Of a stretch of 60,564 nt of DNA, positions 43,058 through 53,076 are shown in pieces; the stretch's first letter is position 1, and each line of letters opens with the position of its first letter. Source of the stretch: Hippea jasoniae (GTDB taxonomy: Bacteria > Campylobacterota_A > Desulfurellia > Desulfurellales > Hippeaceae). Below the pieces are notes generated by a model that saw nothing but the letters and a program-made list of their open reading frames with translations, searched no databases and was not told the origin of the DNA. A program made the translations under genes and the position numbers. The stretch is taken from positions 1 through 60,564 of the forward strand of contig NZ_JQLX01000018.1 of assembly GCF_000744435.1 (NCBI RefSeq). Reading direction: 5' to 3'.

Positions 43058-44056
43058 CTATACGAAGTTTTCTAAGTCTGTTTGGTTTTTTTTTGTAAAA
43101 TCACCGATATATTCTTTATCAACCAATCTTGCTATTTTGCTCATAACTAACTGCATCGCTTCTTCAAAAATCTTTTTATATTCTTCTGGGTAGCTAACAA
43201 AAGGTTCAAACTCTTCATTTAGTTTGTAAACTTCATGCAGTTTAATAGGTTTACCTATGCGGTAAGTTATAGTGCTGTTTTTAATGGGAACAGGAGCATT
43301 ACCAGGATGGGCTTTATCAGATCCACTGCAGCCTATTGGAACCACTGGAACCTTCAGGGCTAACGCAATTTGTGCAAGGCCCGGTTTTGGATAAGTTAAG
43401 GTTTTTGAACGTGTGCCTTCAGGAAAAATCGTTATGTTTAAGTTTTTCTCGTAAATTGCCTGGTAGTTGAGTTTATAAACGCTTTTCATAACCCTTCTGA
43501 ATAGATTGTTTATGTAATCCCTGTAGCTTTCATTCTCGGGATTAAAATTGTCATGTTTTGTTGAGATTATTTTGTTTATTTTATCTATATTTTTTTTAAT
43601 GAGTTCATCTAATGACAATGCTCCATCTATATAACGCTTCAGGAGTAAAAATTCCTCCTTTTTTAGAGGATATCTTTCTTTAAAGAACTCCTTTAAGTCT
43701 TTTGCTAAAAGATAACCCTTTGAAGGTATAGGAATATTGTTTGTTAAACTCATAAAGCGGGCAAGCCACTTATTTTCGTAGTATTTCCCCTTAACCCATG
43801 TGGTTATATAGGGATATTTGATGTTGTATTTTTTATGAATTCTCCACAATTTAAACTGAAATGGCCAGTAGTTGTATCTATCTGTATGGTTCATTGCAAA
43901 AATCACCGGTTGGTCTGGTATATTTTCTATACCCTCAATTACAATATTTAGTTTGCTAAAAAAATATATAGGTCTCAAAAATAGATGACCAACCACTATC
44001 TGGCCATACGGTGTTTGAGATAACTTTAGAGTCTCAATAATTTTTTCTATTTCCAT
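43058..44056 (-). CDS. Phospholipid/glycerolipid acyltransferase (PlsC family)
   Basis: A 332-aa acyltransferase with the PlsC blocks: FAMNHTDRYNYW, a longer insertion, FPEGTRSKTLTYPKPGLAQ, and VPVVPIGCSGS. In the first block the Asp that normally follows His at +5 is Asn, although Asp is present two residues after His, so the catalytic pair is unusual. It would transfer acyl groups to a glycerolipid acceptor. It sits 3 nt after the aldehyde dehydrogenase in the fatty acid operon, perhaps channelling activated acyl chains to lipids. Confidence 0.8.
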   Translation of the reverse strand: MEIEKIIETLKLSQTPYGQIVVGHLFLRPIYFFSKLNIVIEGIENIPDQPVIFAMNHTDRYNYWPFQFKLWRIHKKYNIKYPYITTWVKGKYYENKWLARFMSLTNNIPIPSKGYLLAKDLKEFFKERYPLKKEEFLLLKRYIDGALSLDELIKKNIDKINKIISTKHDNFNPENESYRDYINNLFRRVMKSVYKLNYQAIYEKNLNITIFPEGTRSKTLTYPKPGLAQIALALKVPVVPIGCSGSDKAHPGNAPVPIKNSTITYRIGKPIKLHEVYKLNEEFEPFVSYPEEYKKIFEEAMQLVMSKIARLVDKEYIGDFTKKNQTDLENFV

Positions 44057-44059
44057 CCC

Positions 44060-45421
44060 TTATTTATAAAATATTTTTTTGACGCTGTAAAATTTTACTG
44101 AACCGTATGGTGGATATCTTAGAGGAATATCTATAGCTGTTGATCTATCCACAACGGCTCTTTTTTGAGAAAATTCCTCAAACGAAAACCATCCGTGGTA
44201 ACTGCCCATACCACTTGAGCCTATGCCACCAAAAGGCAGAAGGCTGCTTGAGAGATGAATCAATGTGTCATTTATTGTTACTCCACCGGATTGGATTTCT
44301 CTCAGAATTTTTTCCTTCATTGATGCCTTTTCAGTAAAAATATACATGGCAAGTGGCTTTGGTTTTGCTTTTACAAAATCTTTTATCTCTTCATAGCTGT
44401 CAAATTTCAAAACCGGTAAAATAGGACCAAATATCTCATCCTCCATTATTTTATCCTCTTTTTGCGCTTCAACAATAGTTGGATAAATCGTCAATGTTTC
44501 TGTATCTGTTCTGCCACCAAAAATCACATTGCTTTCATTTATAAGCTGCGTTAATCTTTTAAAATGTCTAAAATTGATAATTTTTGAGTAATTCTTTGTG
44601 AAATTTTTCATCGATGTGTATCTTTTTGTCTCTTCAATAAGTAATTTCATAAATTTTTTGTAAATTTTCTTTTCAACGCATACATAGTCAACAGCCACAC
44701 AGGTTTGGCCTGCATTAAAAAACTTTCCCCAGACTATTCTCTTTGTTGCTGTTTTTAGTTTGGCATCGTTAAGTATAATAGCGGGTGATTTACCGCCTAA
44801 TTCAAGCGTAACAGGTGTTAGGTGTTCTGATGCTTTTTTCATTACAATCTTTCCAACTGCAGTGTTTCCTGTAAAAAATATTTTGTCAAATTTTTCATTC
44901 AAAAGACTTTCTGCAATCTCTTTTGGTCCAACAACCGCCGACACATATTCGGATGGGCAACAATTATCTATAATTTCTTTGATAAGACTTTCACTATTTG
45001 GGGCTATCTCAGATGGTTTTACAACTGCGGTGTTGCCTGCTGCAATTGCACCGATCAATGGCAAAAATGTTAAATGAAATGGATAGTTCCATGGGCTTAA
45101 AATCAAACAAACGCCGTAGGGCTGTCTGTATATGAAGCTTTCGGCTGGTATATTGACAAGCTCTGTTTTTACCTTTTGAGGCTTTACCCAATCTTTTAAA
45201 TGTTTAAGAACAAAATCTATTTCCCTTATGATAAATCCAACCTCTCCAACATAGGCTTCGAATCTTGGCTTTCTTAAATCGTTATACAACGCATCGTAAA
45301 TATCTTTTTCATATTTTTTTATACATCTTTTCAGTTTTTTTAAGCACGATAGTCGCGTATTAAGATCGTATGTTTTTGTTGTATTAAAAAAATCTCTCTG
45401 TTTTTCTATTATCCATCTCAT
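44060..45421 (-). CDS. Aldehyde dehydrogenase (fatty-aldehyde type)
   Basis: A 453-aa NAD(P)-dependent aldehyde dehydrogenase of the short class (like class 3 and coniferyl/fatty aldehyde enzymes). Active-site Glu is in LELGGKSPAI and Cys in FFNAGQTCVAVDY; FFTGNTAVGK is the cofactor segment, and PFGGIGSSGMGSYHG is present near the C-terminus. Adjacent to an iron-containing alcohol dehydrogenase, so the pair could oxidise fatty alcohols to acids that FadD then activates. Real substrates are unknown. Confidence 0.88.
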   Translation of the reverse strand: MRWIIEKQRDFFNTTKTYDLNTRLSCLKKLKRCIKKYEKDIYDALYNDLRKPRFEAYVGEVGFIIREIDFVLKHLKDWVKPQKVKTELVNIPAESFIYRQPYGVCLILSPWNYPFHLTFLPLIGAIAAGNTAVVKPSEIAPNSESLIKEIIDNCCPSEYVSAVVGPKEIAESLLNEKFDKIFFTGNTAVGKIVMKKASEHLTPVTLELGGKSPAIILNDAKLKTATKRIVWGKFFNAGQTCVAVDYVCVEKKIYKKFMKLLIEETKRYTSMKNFTKNYSKIINFRHFKRLTQLINESNVIFGGRTDTETLTIYPTIVEAQKEDKIMEDEIFGPILPVLKFDSYEEIKDFVKAKPKPLAMYIFTEKASMKEKILREIQSGGVTINDTLIHLSSSLLPFGGIGSSGMGSYHGWFSFEEFSQKRAVVDRSTAIDIPLRYPPYGSVKFYSVKKIFYK

Positions 45422-45425
45422 TTTC

Positions 45426-46574
45426 CTACCTCTTTAAGGAGTTTTTAATAATTTCTACTGCTACATCTCTGGTAAACTCTATTTTACTAAAAATACTTGA
45501 ACCATCTATAACTGCCAATTCTGCTATTTTATCTATTAGATTCTCATCCTTCAGATAATCTTTTAGCCTAAACGATACGCCACTTAACTGAGACACTTTC
45601 TCTAAAAAACTATCAATCATATCTATAAAACCCTGATTTGTATAACCTTTTTGTGTATAAACAGAAAGTTGTTCTAACTCACTTTTTATAGAATTTTCCA
45701 TATATCTTAACGACTCAACAAGATAAACACCCACGGCAATACCATGGGGAATATGTAAAACAGAACCTGTAGCATGCGCAAGGCTATGATTGATTCCAAC
45801 CATGGCATTTGAAAATGCAATACCAGCCAGTGTTGAGGCTAAGGCCATATTAAATCTATGGGTTTTATCCTGTTTTTGTATCGAATCTATTAGGTTGTCA
45901 AGTATCAATGAAATCGATGTAGTTGCAAATACCCTGCTTATCGGGTTTGTTGCAATCGAAATATATGCCTCTATTGCATGACTTAAAGCATCTATACCGC
46001 TTGAAGCTGTGAGTTTTTTGGGCATTGTCATTGTCATGACTGGATCAATAATAGCAGCATCGGGTAGAATTTTTTCATCTGCAAGTGCAACCTTTCTATT
46101 TTGCTTTTCATCAAAAATAACCGCCACAGTGGTAACTTCTGAACCTGTGCCAGCTGTTGTGGGTATAACAATAAAAGGTAGTGTATCATGCTCCAGATTA
46201 TTGGCACCGGCCAGATCGTCAAGTTCGTTTTTATTCGATGAAATAAGCATATTCAATGCTTTTGCAGAATCTATGACAGAACCACCGCCGACTGCAATAA
46301 TTCCATCACAATTTTTACTTTGAAACAATTCTTTAGCTTTTTTAATCGATGTCGTTGACGTTTCAGGCGGTATGTCATCAAAAACAGTTAAATTTGTTAT
46401 GCCACCTTCTTTTAAAGCTTTAAACACGAATTTCAATAAATTACTCTTTTTTACACCATCATCGCTTACGATAATAGGATTGATAACATTAAGTGCTTTT
46501 AGTTGCACAGGAAGAGAAAAAATCGCGTTATCTCCGGCTATTATTTTTACTGGACTAAAGAATTCAAACAGCAT
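45426..46574 (-). CDS. Iron-containing alcohol dehydrogenase
   Basis: A 382-aa group III alcohol dehydrogenase. The nucleotide site AVGGGSVIDSAKAL and the iron-binding His residues (ALSHAIEAY; NHSLAHATGSVLHIPHG) are present. It interconverts alcohols and aldehydes with NAD(P). ATG at 46574 has AAGGTGG about 6 nt upstream, inside the end of the SCP2-like gene; GTG at 46583 is less likely. With the next-door aldehyde dehydrogenase it suggests alcohol oxidation feeding the beta-oxidation genes. Confidence 0.88.
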   Translation of the reverse strand: MLFEFFSPVKIIAGDNAIFSLPVQLKALNVINPIIVSDDGVKKSNLLKFVFKALKEGGITNLTVFDDIPPETSTTSIKKAKELFQSKNCDGIIAVGGGSVIDSAKALNMLISSNKNELDDLAGANNLEHDTLPFIVIPTTAGTGSEVTTVAVIFDEKQNRKVALADEKILPDAAIIDPVMTMTMPKKLTASSGIDALSHAIEAYISIATNPISRVFATTSISLILDNLIDSIQKQDKTHRFNMALASTLAGIAFSNAMVGINHSLAHATGSVLHIPHGIAVGVYLVESLRYMENSIKSELEQLSVYTQKGYTNQGFIDMIDSFLEKVSQLSGVSFRLKDYLKDENLIDKIAELAVIDGSSIFSKIEFTRDVAVEIIKNSLKR

Positions 46575-46576
46575 TT

Positions 46577-47077
46577 TTACCACCTTCTTGATTTTTTTAA
46601 GCCTACACTGTAGTTTTTTAGCATTAATTTAATCTCTTCAGTTGTTTTACTTTCAGGGTTTTTCTCCAGGTATCTTGTGATAAATGATGGGAAAATGATG
46701 TGGTTTAGCCGCTTAATTGCCCTCAAAATAATCAGGGCATAAGATATATCACCTTTAAGCTTTACCATATTTTTAGCAAATGCATCATCTAAAGAAATGC
46801 CACCTGTAAACAACAAAGACGCCCAGCATAATGTTTTTATTGTTATTGTTAAATCGTTGTATGGATTTTTTGTGTTTAAAATTCCATTGAACTTTACAAA
46901 ATCAATGCATCCATAATTTTCAATGCATATGGAAAACTTAAAACCATTGGGAAGAGAGGCGAGTATACCGTTCATCTTTGTATCTTCAAAAGACAGATAA
47001 GAAAAGCTTCGCCTGAAGATAAATATCAGGGGTTTCAATAACAAAATTTTATCCGTGTAATAGCAATCTATTCTCAT
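46577..47077 (-). CDS. SCP2-like lipid-binding domain protein
   Basis: A 166-aa protein that I assign weakly to the SCP2 sterol-carrier fold: the stretch FVKFNGILNTKNPYNDLTITI, then LFTGGISLDDAFAKNMVKLKGDISYALIILRAIKRL follows the family order (ligand-pocket strands, then G-D and the C-terminal helix). No signal peptide. SCP2-like proteins bind acyl-CoAs or lipids. It overlaps the dienoyl-CoA reductase-like gene by 4 nt (ATGA), consistent with a role in fatty acid metabolism. Function is inferred from fold and neighbours. Confidence 0.6.
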   Translation of the reverse strand: MRIDCYYTDKILLLKPLIFIFRRSFSYLSFEDTKMNGILASLPNGFKFSICIENYGCIDFVKFNGILNTKNPYNDLTITIKTLCWASLLFTGGISLDDAFAKNMVKLKGDISYALIILRAIKRLNHIIFPSFITRYLEKNPESKTTEEIKLMLKNYSVGLKKSRRW

Positions 47078-49092
47078 AATTGCAGTACCACCTCAAATGC
47101 ATCTCTTATAGCATTTTCTATTTTTCCCGGTTTTTTGGCATCTCCAATAACAAAAACTTTAGATGGGAATTCCTTTTTAAGTTCCTCTGCTATTGAATTT
47201 TCCTGCTTATAACCTGTGGCGATTATAACAGCATCCGCCTCAATAAATAACTCCCTGCTGTCAGCTGTTTTTACTACAACACCGTTTTCTTTTATTGATT
47301 TAGCTGTTGTGTTAACCATAAATTCTACGCCGGCCCTTTTTAGTCTTAAAAGTTCAGCCCAGCGTGTAGATTTGCCAATATCCTTTCCTATATCATCCAG
47401 CATCTCTATTACAGTTATCTTTTTGATTGGTTGGGTAGCAAGATTTATTACTTTTTGACACTCCTCAGCATTCCATTCCAGTAAAAATTTTGCCTGTTCG
47501 CCATCCAATGTTGAATTGTCAATTATGTAGTTTGCTACATCCACACCAACAGCACCACCGCCGATTATCACAACTTTTTCACCTATAACAGCTTCTCCTC
47601 TTAATACATCTTCAGCATTTTTAACATTTACTGAATTAATACCATCGATATCAGGGATAAAGGGTTTCGAGCCAGTTGCCACAATAAAATAATCAAAACC
47701 CGATTTTTTTAGTTCTTCAATGGTGGGTTTACTATTTAGCTTAATAGATACATTTAAATTATCCAGAAGGGTTTTATAATATTCTATAATCTTTTTAAAA
47801 TCCTTTTTTGCATGTGGAGCTGCAACAATATCCATCTTGCCGCCGATCTTACTGCCTTTTTCGTATATGGTAACCCTGTGATTTTTTTGAGCAAGATATA
47901 CAGCAGCTGTTAAGCCAGCTATACCCCCGCCTATTACGGCAATATTTAGCTGTTTATCTGAAATCTTTAAACTATCTTCAGATAATTTTTCTTCTTTTCC
48001 TGCAAATGGATTAACGACGCATTGGGATGGTTTTCCCTGAAGAATTCTATCAAAACACATCTGATTACACGACAGACATGGTCTTATAAACCCTGTTTTG
48101 CCTTCCCTTGCCTTTAGGGGCAGGTATGGATCTGCAATTAATGGTCTTGCAAAGTTAACCATATCTCCCCATCCATACCTGAGTAGTTGTTCTGCTATTT
48201 GAGGGGTTGATATCCTGTTTGATATAATCGTTGGCTTACCTGTGGCTTTTTTTATACCGTATGCAAGATATTTAAAGGTTGCATGCGGTTGATGAGAGGT
48301 TATCTGAGGCACCCTTGTTTCATGCCAGCCTCCAGTTACATTGAATAAATCTATACCTGCCTTTGAAAACGCCTTTGCAACCTCCTTAATGGTATCAGAG
48401 TCATTTGAGTTTTCCATGAAATCACTACCACCAAGACGAATGGAGAGAATTTTATCTATACCAATAACGTTTCTTACTTTTTCTATAACTTCAAGACCAA
48501 ATCTCATCCTATTTTGAAGGTTTCCACCATACATATCATCCCTTTTGTTTGTCAAAGGTGATAAAAATTGTGATATGAGATAACCTGCTGATGCTAAAAT
48601 TTCAACACCATCGAAACCAGCCTCAATGGCTCTTTTGGCAGCATTGGCAAAGTCATCCTCTATTGCCTGGATTTCTTCTATTGTCAACTGTTTGGGCTGG
48701 GCTTTTGTTAATCTTGAAGGTATAGGTGAGGGAGCTACCGGTTGTTGGGAAATAAGAAACGGATGTGCATATCTGCCTGCATGGTAAAGTTGGGCAATTA
48801 GCACTGTGGGACCCTGTTGTTTCAGTGTTTCTACAAAGTTCTTTAAACCCGGTATATATTTATCATCATCCAGACCCACAAGCATCGGACCGCCGGCTGT
48901 TGCATTTATAGAACATCCCCCAATTACAATTAATCCAACACCACCTTTAACTCTTTCTCTATAAAATGCTGTAAATTGCTCTGTTATGTAACCATTTGGA
49001 GTATAATTTAAATGCATGGGTGGCATTGCAATCCTGTTTGGTATTACTGTACTATTTACAGTAATAGGTGAAAATAATAGCTTAAAATCCAT
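47074..49092 (-). CDS. 2,4-dienoyl-CoA reductase-like NADH:flavin oxidoreductase
   Basis: A 672-aa iron-sulfur flavoenzyme of the FadH type: N-terminal old-yellow-enzyme barrel (PITVNSTVIPNRIAMPPMH; FDGVEILASAGYLISQFLSP), a [4Fe-4S] motif (CLSCNQMC, then C in PSQCVVNP), then two nucleotide folds (IAVIGGGIAGLTAAVYLA; VVIIGGGAVGVDVA). It would reduce dienoyl-CoA intermediates from unsaturated fatty acids. Start ATG 49092 follows GAGGGAGG. Related trimethylamine dehydrogenase-type enzymes share this layout, so the substrate rests on its fatty-acid context. Confidence 0.85.
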   Translation of the reverse strand: MDFKLLFSPITVNSTVIPNRIAMPPMHLNYTPNGYITEQFTAFYRERVKGGVGLIVIGGCSINATAGGPMLVGLDDDKYIPGLKNFVETLKQQGPTVLIAQLYHAGRYAHPFLISQQPVAPSPIPSRLTKAQPKQLTIEEIQAIEDDFANAAKRAIEAGFDGVEILASAGYLISQFLSPLTNKRDDMYGGNLQNRMRFGLEVIEKVRNVIGIDKILSIRLGGSDFMENSNDSDTIKEVAKAFSKAGIDLFNVTGGWHETRVPQITSHQPHATFKYLAYGIKKATGKPTIISNRISTPQIAEQLLRYGWGDMVNFARPLIADPYLPLKAREGKTGFIRPCLSCNQMCFDRILQGKPSQCVVNPFAGKEEKLSEDSLKISDKQLNIAVIGGGIAGLTAAVYLAQKNHRVTIYEKGSKIGGKMDIVAAPHAKKDFKKIIEYYKTLLDNLNVSIKLNSKPTIEELKKSGFDYFIVATGSKPFIPDIDGINSVNVKNAEDVLRGEAVIGEKVVIIGGGAVGVDVANYIIDNSTLDGEQAKFLLEWNAEECQKVINLATQPIKKITVIEMLDDIGKDIGKSTRWAELLRLKRAGVEFMVNTTAKSIKENGVVVKTADSRELFIEADAVIIATGYKQENSIAEELKKEFPSKVFVIGDAKKPGKIENAIRDAFEVVLQL

Positions 49093-49111
49093 CTTATCCT
49101 CCCTCTTTTTA

Positions 49112-50062
49112 CTATATTAATGCTTGTAAATATAAATTTTTTACGTTATCAAAAATACCTAAATGTATCAGTTGCTTTTTAAGTAGCTCTGGGTTTTCTA
49201 AAAAATCTTTAAAAAAGGCAATTTCACCGGCTTTAATAAACTTTTTGAAAGGATTATTGTCTTTAACAATTTTCATTACGGTTTCATAGACAGTACAATT
49301 GTTCAAGCATTGTTTAATGGATATTATTCTGCTAAACATCTTTGAAACATAGAATAAAACTATCTCTTCAACTGAACTAACTTCTCTATGGCCAGGGAGT
49401 ATTTTGTATTTTTTTATTTTTTTTAGTTTATTCAGAGTATCACAGTAGGATTCGTAACTTCTGAATCTTGCGCCACTTTCCATCTTAACATCGATAAGTG
49501 GGGTTTGAAAAATACCTTTTAGTAATATATCACCAGTTATTGCGTATTTGTTTGTTAAATAAACAATATCATCAGATGAATGTCCACCGCAATGTATATA
49601 ATCTATGCCCAATGTTCTTATTTCTGTTGCAATGTCTTCCAATGGAGAAGGATTTTTAGGGAAGTTGACAAGAAAGCTTTTGACTATACTTTCAACCTCT
49701 GTTAGATCTTTTGAAGGAAAACCTAATGATCTAAAAATTTCTTTTGTTAATTTTATTCTTTTTTCTCCCTGAGTGTGTTTTAATATATCATTTTTTGATA
49801 TTACAATTTTGGTTTTTGAGTGTTCCTCTATAAATGCTGCAGCGCCATAATGATCCGCATGACAGTGAGTTATAAGCAGATATTTTAGATCTTTTAAATT
49901 TATGTGTGACTTTAAAAAGTTAAAACAGGAGGGTGTGGGAGGACCTGTGTCAAATAGAACAAGCCCCCCCACACTGTGGAGGGTATAGATGTGGACAGCA
50001 CCTACAGGATAGGGTGTATTAAGGGTGAAAACTTGCGGTTCATTAGAACGGGTATTTGCCAT
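49112..50062 (-). CDS. Metallo-beta-lactamase fold hydrolase
   Basis: A 316-aa MBL-fold protein. The metal motif THCHADHYG (HxHxDH) and later GGHSSDD and LPGHREVS positions are seen. Its C-terminal region matches the longer domain of hydrolases found in fatty acid operons. It may hydrolyse an acyl-thioester or be a thioesterase-type detoxifier. It overlaps fadE by 20 nt. ATG at 50062 is preferred over TTG at 50071. Near its 3' end TTTACGTTA (49140-49148) may be a regulatory site for the next gene. Confidence 0.78.
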   Translation of the reverse strand: MANTRSNEPQVFTLNTPYPVGAVHIYTLHSVGGLVLFDTGPPTPSCFNFLKSHINLKDLKYLLITHCHADHYGAAAFIEEHSKTKIVISKNDILKHTQGEKRIKLTKEIFRSLGFPSKDLTEVESIVKSFLVNFPKNPSPLEDIATEIRTLGIDYIHCGGHSSDDIVYLTNKYAITGDILLKGIFQTPLIDVKMESGARFRSYESYCDTLNKLKKIKKYKILPGHREVSSVEEIVLFYVSKMFSRIISIKQCLNNCTVYETVMKIVKDNNPFKKFIKAGEIAFFKDFLENPELLKKQLIHLGIFDNVKNLYLQALI

Positions 50063-51833
50063 TATTCTCAATCATATAATTTGCCACATCACGTTTTGCA
50101 GTTAATAATCCAGCGGCTTCGTATTTTGTAAATCTTCTGATTCCACTCAGTATAGCCGTTAGATTATCTCCTTCTTCCACAAAGAATGCACCCTTATTGG
50201 CAGCCTTTTTTATGTTTTCGTTCTGCTCAAATGTGAATGTCTTAACAAGACCCTCAATGAGCTTTTTCTTTGCATCACTCAATGAATCATAGATTTTATC
50301 AGCCCTTAAAACAGCACTTTCTATTGCAAAGATACCCATAGCTATATCTGCAAGAGCAAAGAGTATTTCCTGTTCGTATTTAATTTTATCCATATACTTC
50401 TGGGTTGCAGCGCCTGCCAAGATCAAGAACATGGTTTTAAGATTCTTGATGAGCATCTTTTCCCTTGCAAATCTAATCGATTCATCAACCTCTTCAAAGC
50501 TTGGTGTCATGAGGGCATCTAAGGCTTCTTTTGCCTTTGCTACAAGTGGTAATTCACCTTTCATGGCTTTTTTAAGCAACATACCAGGTATTAGGTATCT
50601 GTTTATTTCATTTGTTCCCTCAAAAATTCTGTTTATCCTTGAGTCTCTGTAGTATCTTTCGGCCGGATAGTCTGTAACAAATCCATATCCACCATAGATC
50701 TGAACAACCTCATCAACAACCTTATCCAATGCCTCAGAACAAAAGACCTTTGTAATTGAACACTCTGTTGCGTAATCTTCTAATGCCTTGTGGTAGTATT
50801 TGTAATATTCAGGATTGCTTTTGTCTACCTCAATTTCGGCAACCCTCTGATCGTACAATCCTGCAAGTCTGTATGCTAAAGATTCAGCACCATAGATCAA
50901 GGAAGTCATATCTGCAATCTTTTCCTTGATTGCTCCAAAGCTGGATATAGGCATTTTAAACTGTTTTCTTTCATTTGCGTATGCTACAGCATCCTCTAAA
51001 GCTGCTTTTGCAGCACCCACAGCTGCAGCACCTAAAATAAACCTTCCCTCATCAAGCACCTGGAATGCAATCTTATGACCTTCACCGATCTTACCCAATA
51101 CATTCTCTACAGGCACTTTAACATTATCGAACATGATTTGGGCTGTAGAGGAGCCCCTGATGCCCAATTTGTCTTCTTCTCTACCTATGCTTACACCATC
51201 AAAACTTCTCTCAACCAGTAGCGCAATATATTCACCTTCAGGTGTTTTTGCAAAAACGGTGTAAAGATCTGCTATACTCCCGTTTGTAATAAACTGTTTT
51301 GTTCCGTTAAGAATGTAGTATTTGCCATCTTCGGAGAGTTTTGCTGTAGCTCTTAAACCCAATGCGTCTGTTCCAGCATCTGGCTCGGTTAAGCAATAAG
51401 CAGCAATCCATTCACCTGTTACTAATTTTTCTAAATATTTATCCTTTTGCTCTTTTGTGCCGTAATAGATTAAAGGCAAAGAACCTATACCTGTGTGTGC
51501 TGCATAAGCAACGGAGAATGAGCCAGCAGGTGCAACTTTTTCTACTACACATGCTCCTGTTGTTAGACCAAGATCCATTCCGCCGTATTCCTCCGGTGCG
51601 TATATAGCAAACAGACCTAATTCTCCAGCCTTTTTCATTTTTTCAACAAGCAGGGTAAAGTCGTGGTTGGAGTTGTCCATATCGGGGACAAAAGGCAAGA
51701 CCTCATTTTTTATGAATTGCTCCGTTGTTTCCATCATCTGTTTTTGTTCTGGGGATAAATTCTCGGGTGTAAATACATCATCTTTTGAAATTTCTTTAAT
51801 TAGATATTCACCACCCTTTAAAACTTCAGACAT
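50043..51833 (-). CDS. fadE: Acyl-CoA dehydrogenase, long form (FadE)
   Basis: A 596-aa acyl-CoA dehydrogenase with an extra C-terminal helical domain of about 180 residues, like Bacillus FadE. The core has AYCLTEPDAGTDALG, ITNGSIADLYTVFAK and the catalytic Glu in RIFEGTNEINRYLIPGMLL. It oxidises long-chain acyl-CoA and passes electrons to ETF. Gene order fadN-fadA-fadE here matches the Bacillus subtilis operon. Ribosome binding site AGGAGG is well placed. Confidence 0.92.
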   Translation of the reverse strand: MSEVLKGGEYLIKEISKDDVFTPENLSPEQKQMMETTEQFIKNEVLPFVPDMDNSNHDFTLLVEKMKKAGELGLFAIYAPEEYGGMDLGLTTGACVVEKVAPAGSFSVAYAAHTGIGSLPLIYYGTKEQKDKYLEKLVTGEWIAAYCLTEPDAGTDALGLRATAKLSEDGKYYILNGTKQFITNGSIADLYTVFAKTPEGEYIALLVERSFDGVSIGREEDKLGIRGSSTAQIMFDNVKVPVENVLGKIGEGHKIAFQVLDEGRFILGAAAVGAAKAALEDAVAYANERKQFKMPISSFGAIKEKIADMTSLIYGAESLAYRLAGLYDQRVAEIEVDKSNPEYYKYYHKALEDYATECSITKVFCSEALDKVVDEVVQIYGGYGFVTDYPAERYYRDSRINRIFEGTNEINRYLIPGMLLKKAMKGELPLVAKAKEALDALMTPSFEEVDESIRFAREKMLIKNLKTMFLILAGAATQKYMDKIKYEQEILFALADIAMGIFAIESAVLRADKIYDSLSDAKKKLIEGLVKTFTFEQNENIKKAANKGAFFVEEGDNLTAILSGIRRFTKYEAAGLLTAKRDVANYMIENNGKYPF

Positions 51834-51850
51834 TGTTCTAAACCTCCTTT

Positions 51851-53062
51851 TTATACTAATTCAAATAATCCGGCAGCACCCATTCCACCGCCGATACACA
51901 TTGTTTCCAGTCCATATTTAACATTTCTTCTTCTCATTTCATTAATGAGGGTTGCAGCAAGTTTAGCACCCGTTGCTCCAAGTGGATGACCTAAAGCTAT
52001 TGCTCCACCGTTTACATTTATTGTATCCATTATATCATTCCAGCCAAGGGCTCTAATGCAGGCAAGTGATTGAGCCGCGAATGCCTCATTGAGTTCTATT
52101 AGGCCAATATCGTCCATTGTTATACCTTCAAGTTTTTTGACTATATTTAGCAATTTAGGAACAGCTGCTATTGGTCCTTCTCCCATCATGTGTGGCTCTA
52201 CGCCTGCCACGGCGTAGGCAACAAACCGAGCCATTGGATCCTTCTGAATCTTTTTTAGATAATCTTCACTTACCACAAGAACGGCAGCAGCAGCATCTGT
52301 CATCTGAGAGGAGTTTCCAGCTGTTACAGTGCCATCCTTTTTGAATGCTGGTTTGAGTTTTGAAAGTGTTTCAATGGTTGTTTCGGGTCTTGGACCATCA
52401 TCAATATCAACGATTTTTTTGACTTTTTTGACTTTATTACCTTCAAGAATCGTTTGTTCTACCTCAACAGGTATAATTTCGTCCTTAAATTTGCCTTCGT
52501 TAATGGCTTTTACAGCTTTCATATGGGAGTTATAAGCAAATTCGTCCTGGTCTTCTCTTGAAATATTGTGTTTCTGTGCAACAAATTCTGCTGTTAAACC
52601 CATTGGTGTGTAGGTCTCTGGCCAGGTAGCTATGAGTTCAGGGTTTGCAGAGTATTTAATGCCGCCCATTGGAACCATGGTCATGGACTCGGTTCCACCT
52701 GCTATAACACAATCAACAAAGCCAGCCATTATTTTTTCTGCTGCGATTGCTATGGTTTGAAGACCTGAGGAGCAAAATCTGTTTACCGTCATGGCAGGAA
52801 CCTGATACGGCAATCCTGCCTTATGAGAGGCAATTCTTGCTACATTCATTCCCTGTTCAGCCTCTGGAAATGCACACCCCAATATTACATCGTCAATTGT
52901 CATTGGGTCTATACCGGTTTTTTCAATTAATCCCTTTATCGCAATAGCTGCTAAATCATCGGGTCTTAAGTCCTTAAATTGACCCTTGCCAAATCTACCC
53001 TTCCTTGATGTTCTACATCCCGGTGTTCTGTAGGCTGCTAAAATGTATGCGTTTCTACTCAT
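51851..53062 (-). CDS. fadA: Acetyl-CoA acyltransferase (3-ketoacyl-CoA thiolase)
   Basis: A 403-aa full-length thiolase. Catalytic Cys is in [12 protein letters not shown], the His motif is [19 protein letters not shown], and the C-terminal Cys/Gly loop is [14 protein letters not shown]. It cleaves 3-ketoacyl-CoA in the last beta-oxidation step. It is clearly different in sequence from the duplicated partial thiolase at the window ends. Lies 14 nt after fadN and 17 nt before fadE. Confidence 0.94.
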   Translation of the reverse strand: MSRNAYILAAYRTPGCRTSRKGRFGKGQFKDLRPDDLAAIAIKGLIEKTGIDPMTIDDVILGCAFPEAEQGMNVARIASHKAGLPYQVPAMTVNRFCSSGLQTIAIAAEKIMAGFVDCVIAGGTESMTMVPMGGIKYSANPELIATWPETYTPMGLTAEFVAQKHNISREDQDEFAYNSHMKAVKAINEGKFKDEIIPVEVEQTILEGNKVKKVKKIVDIDDGPRPETTIETLSKLKPAFKKDGTVTAGNSSQMTDAAAAVLVVSEDYLKKIQKDPMARFVAYAVAGVEPHMMGEGPIAAVPKLLNIVKKLEGITMDDIGLIELNEAFAAQSLACIRALGWNDIMDTINVNGGAIALGHPLGATGAKLAATLINEMRRRNVKYGLETMCIGGGMGAAGLFELV

Positions 53063-53076
53063 CTTTAAACCTCCTA

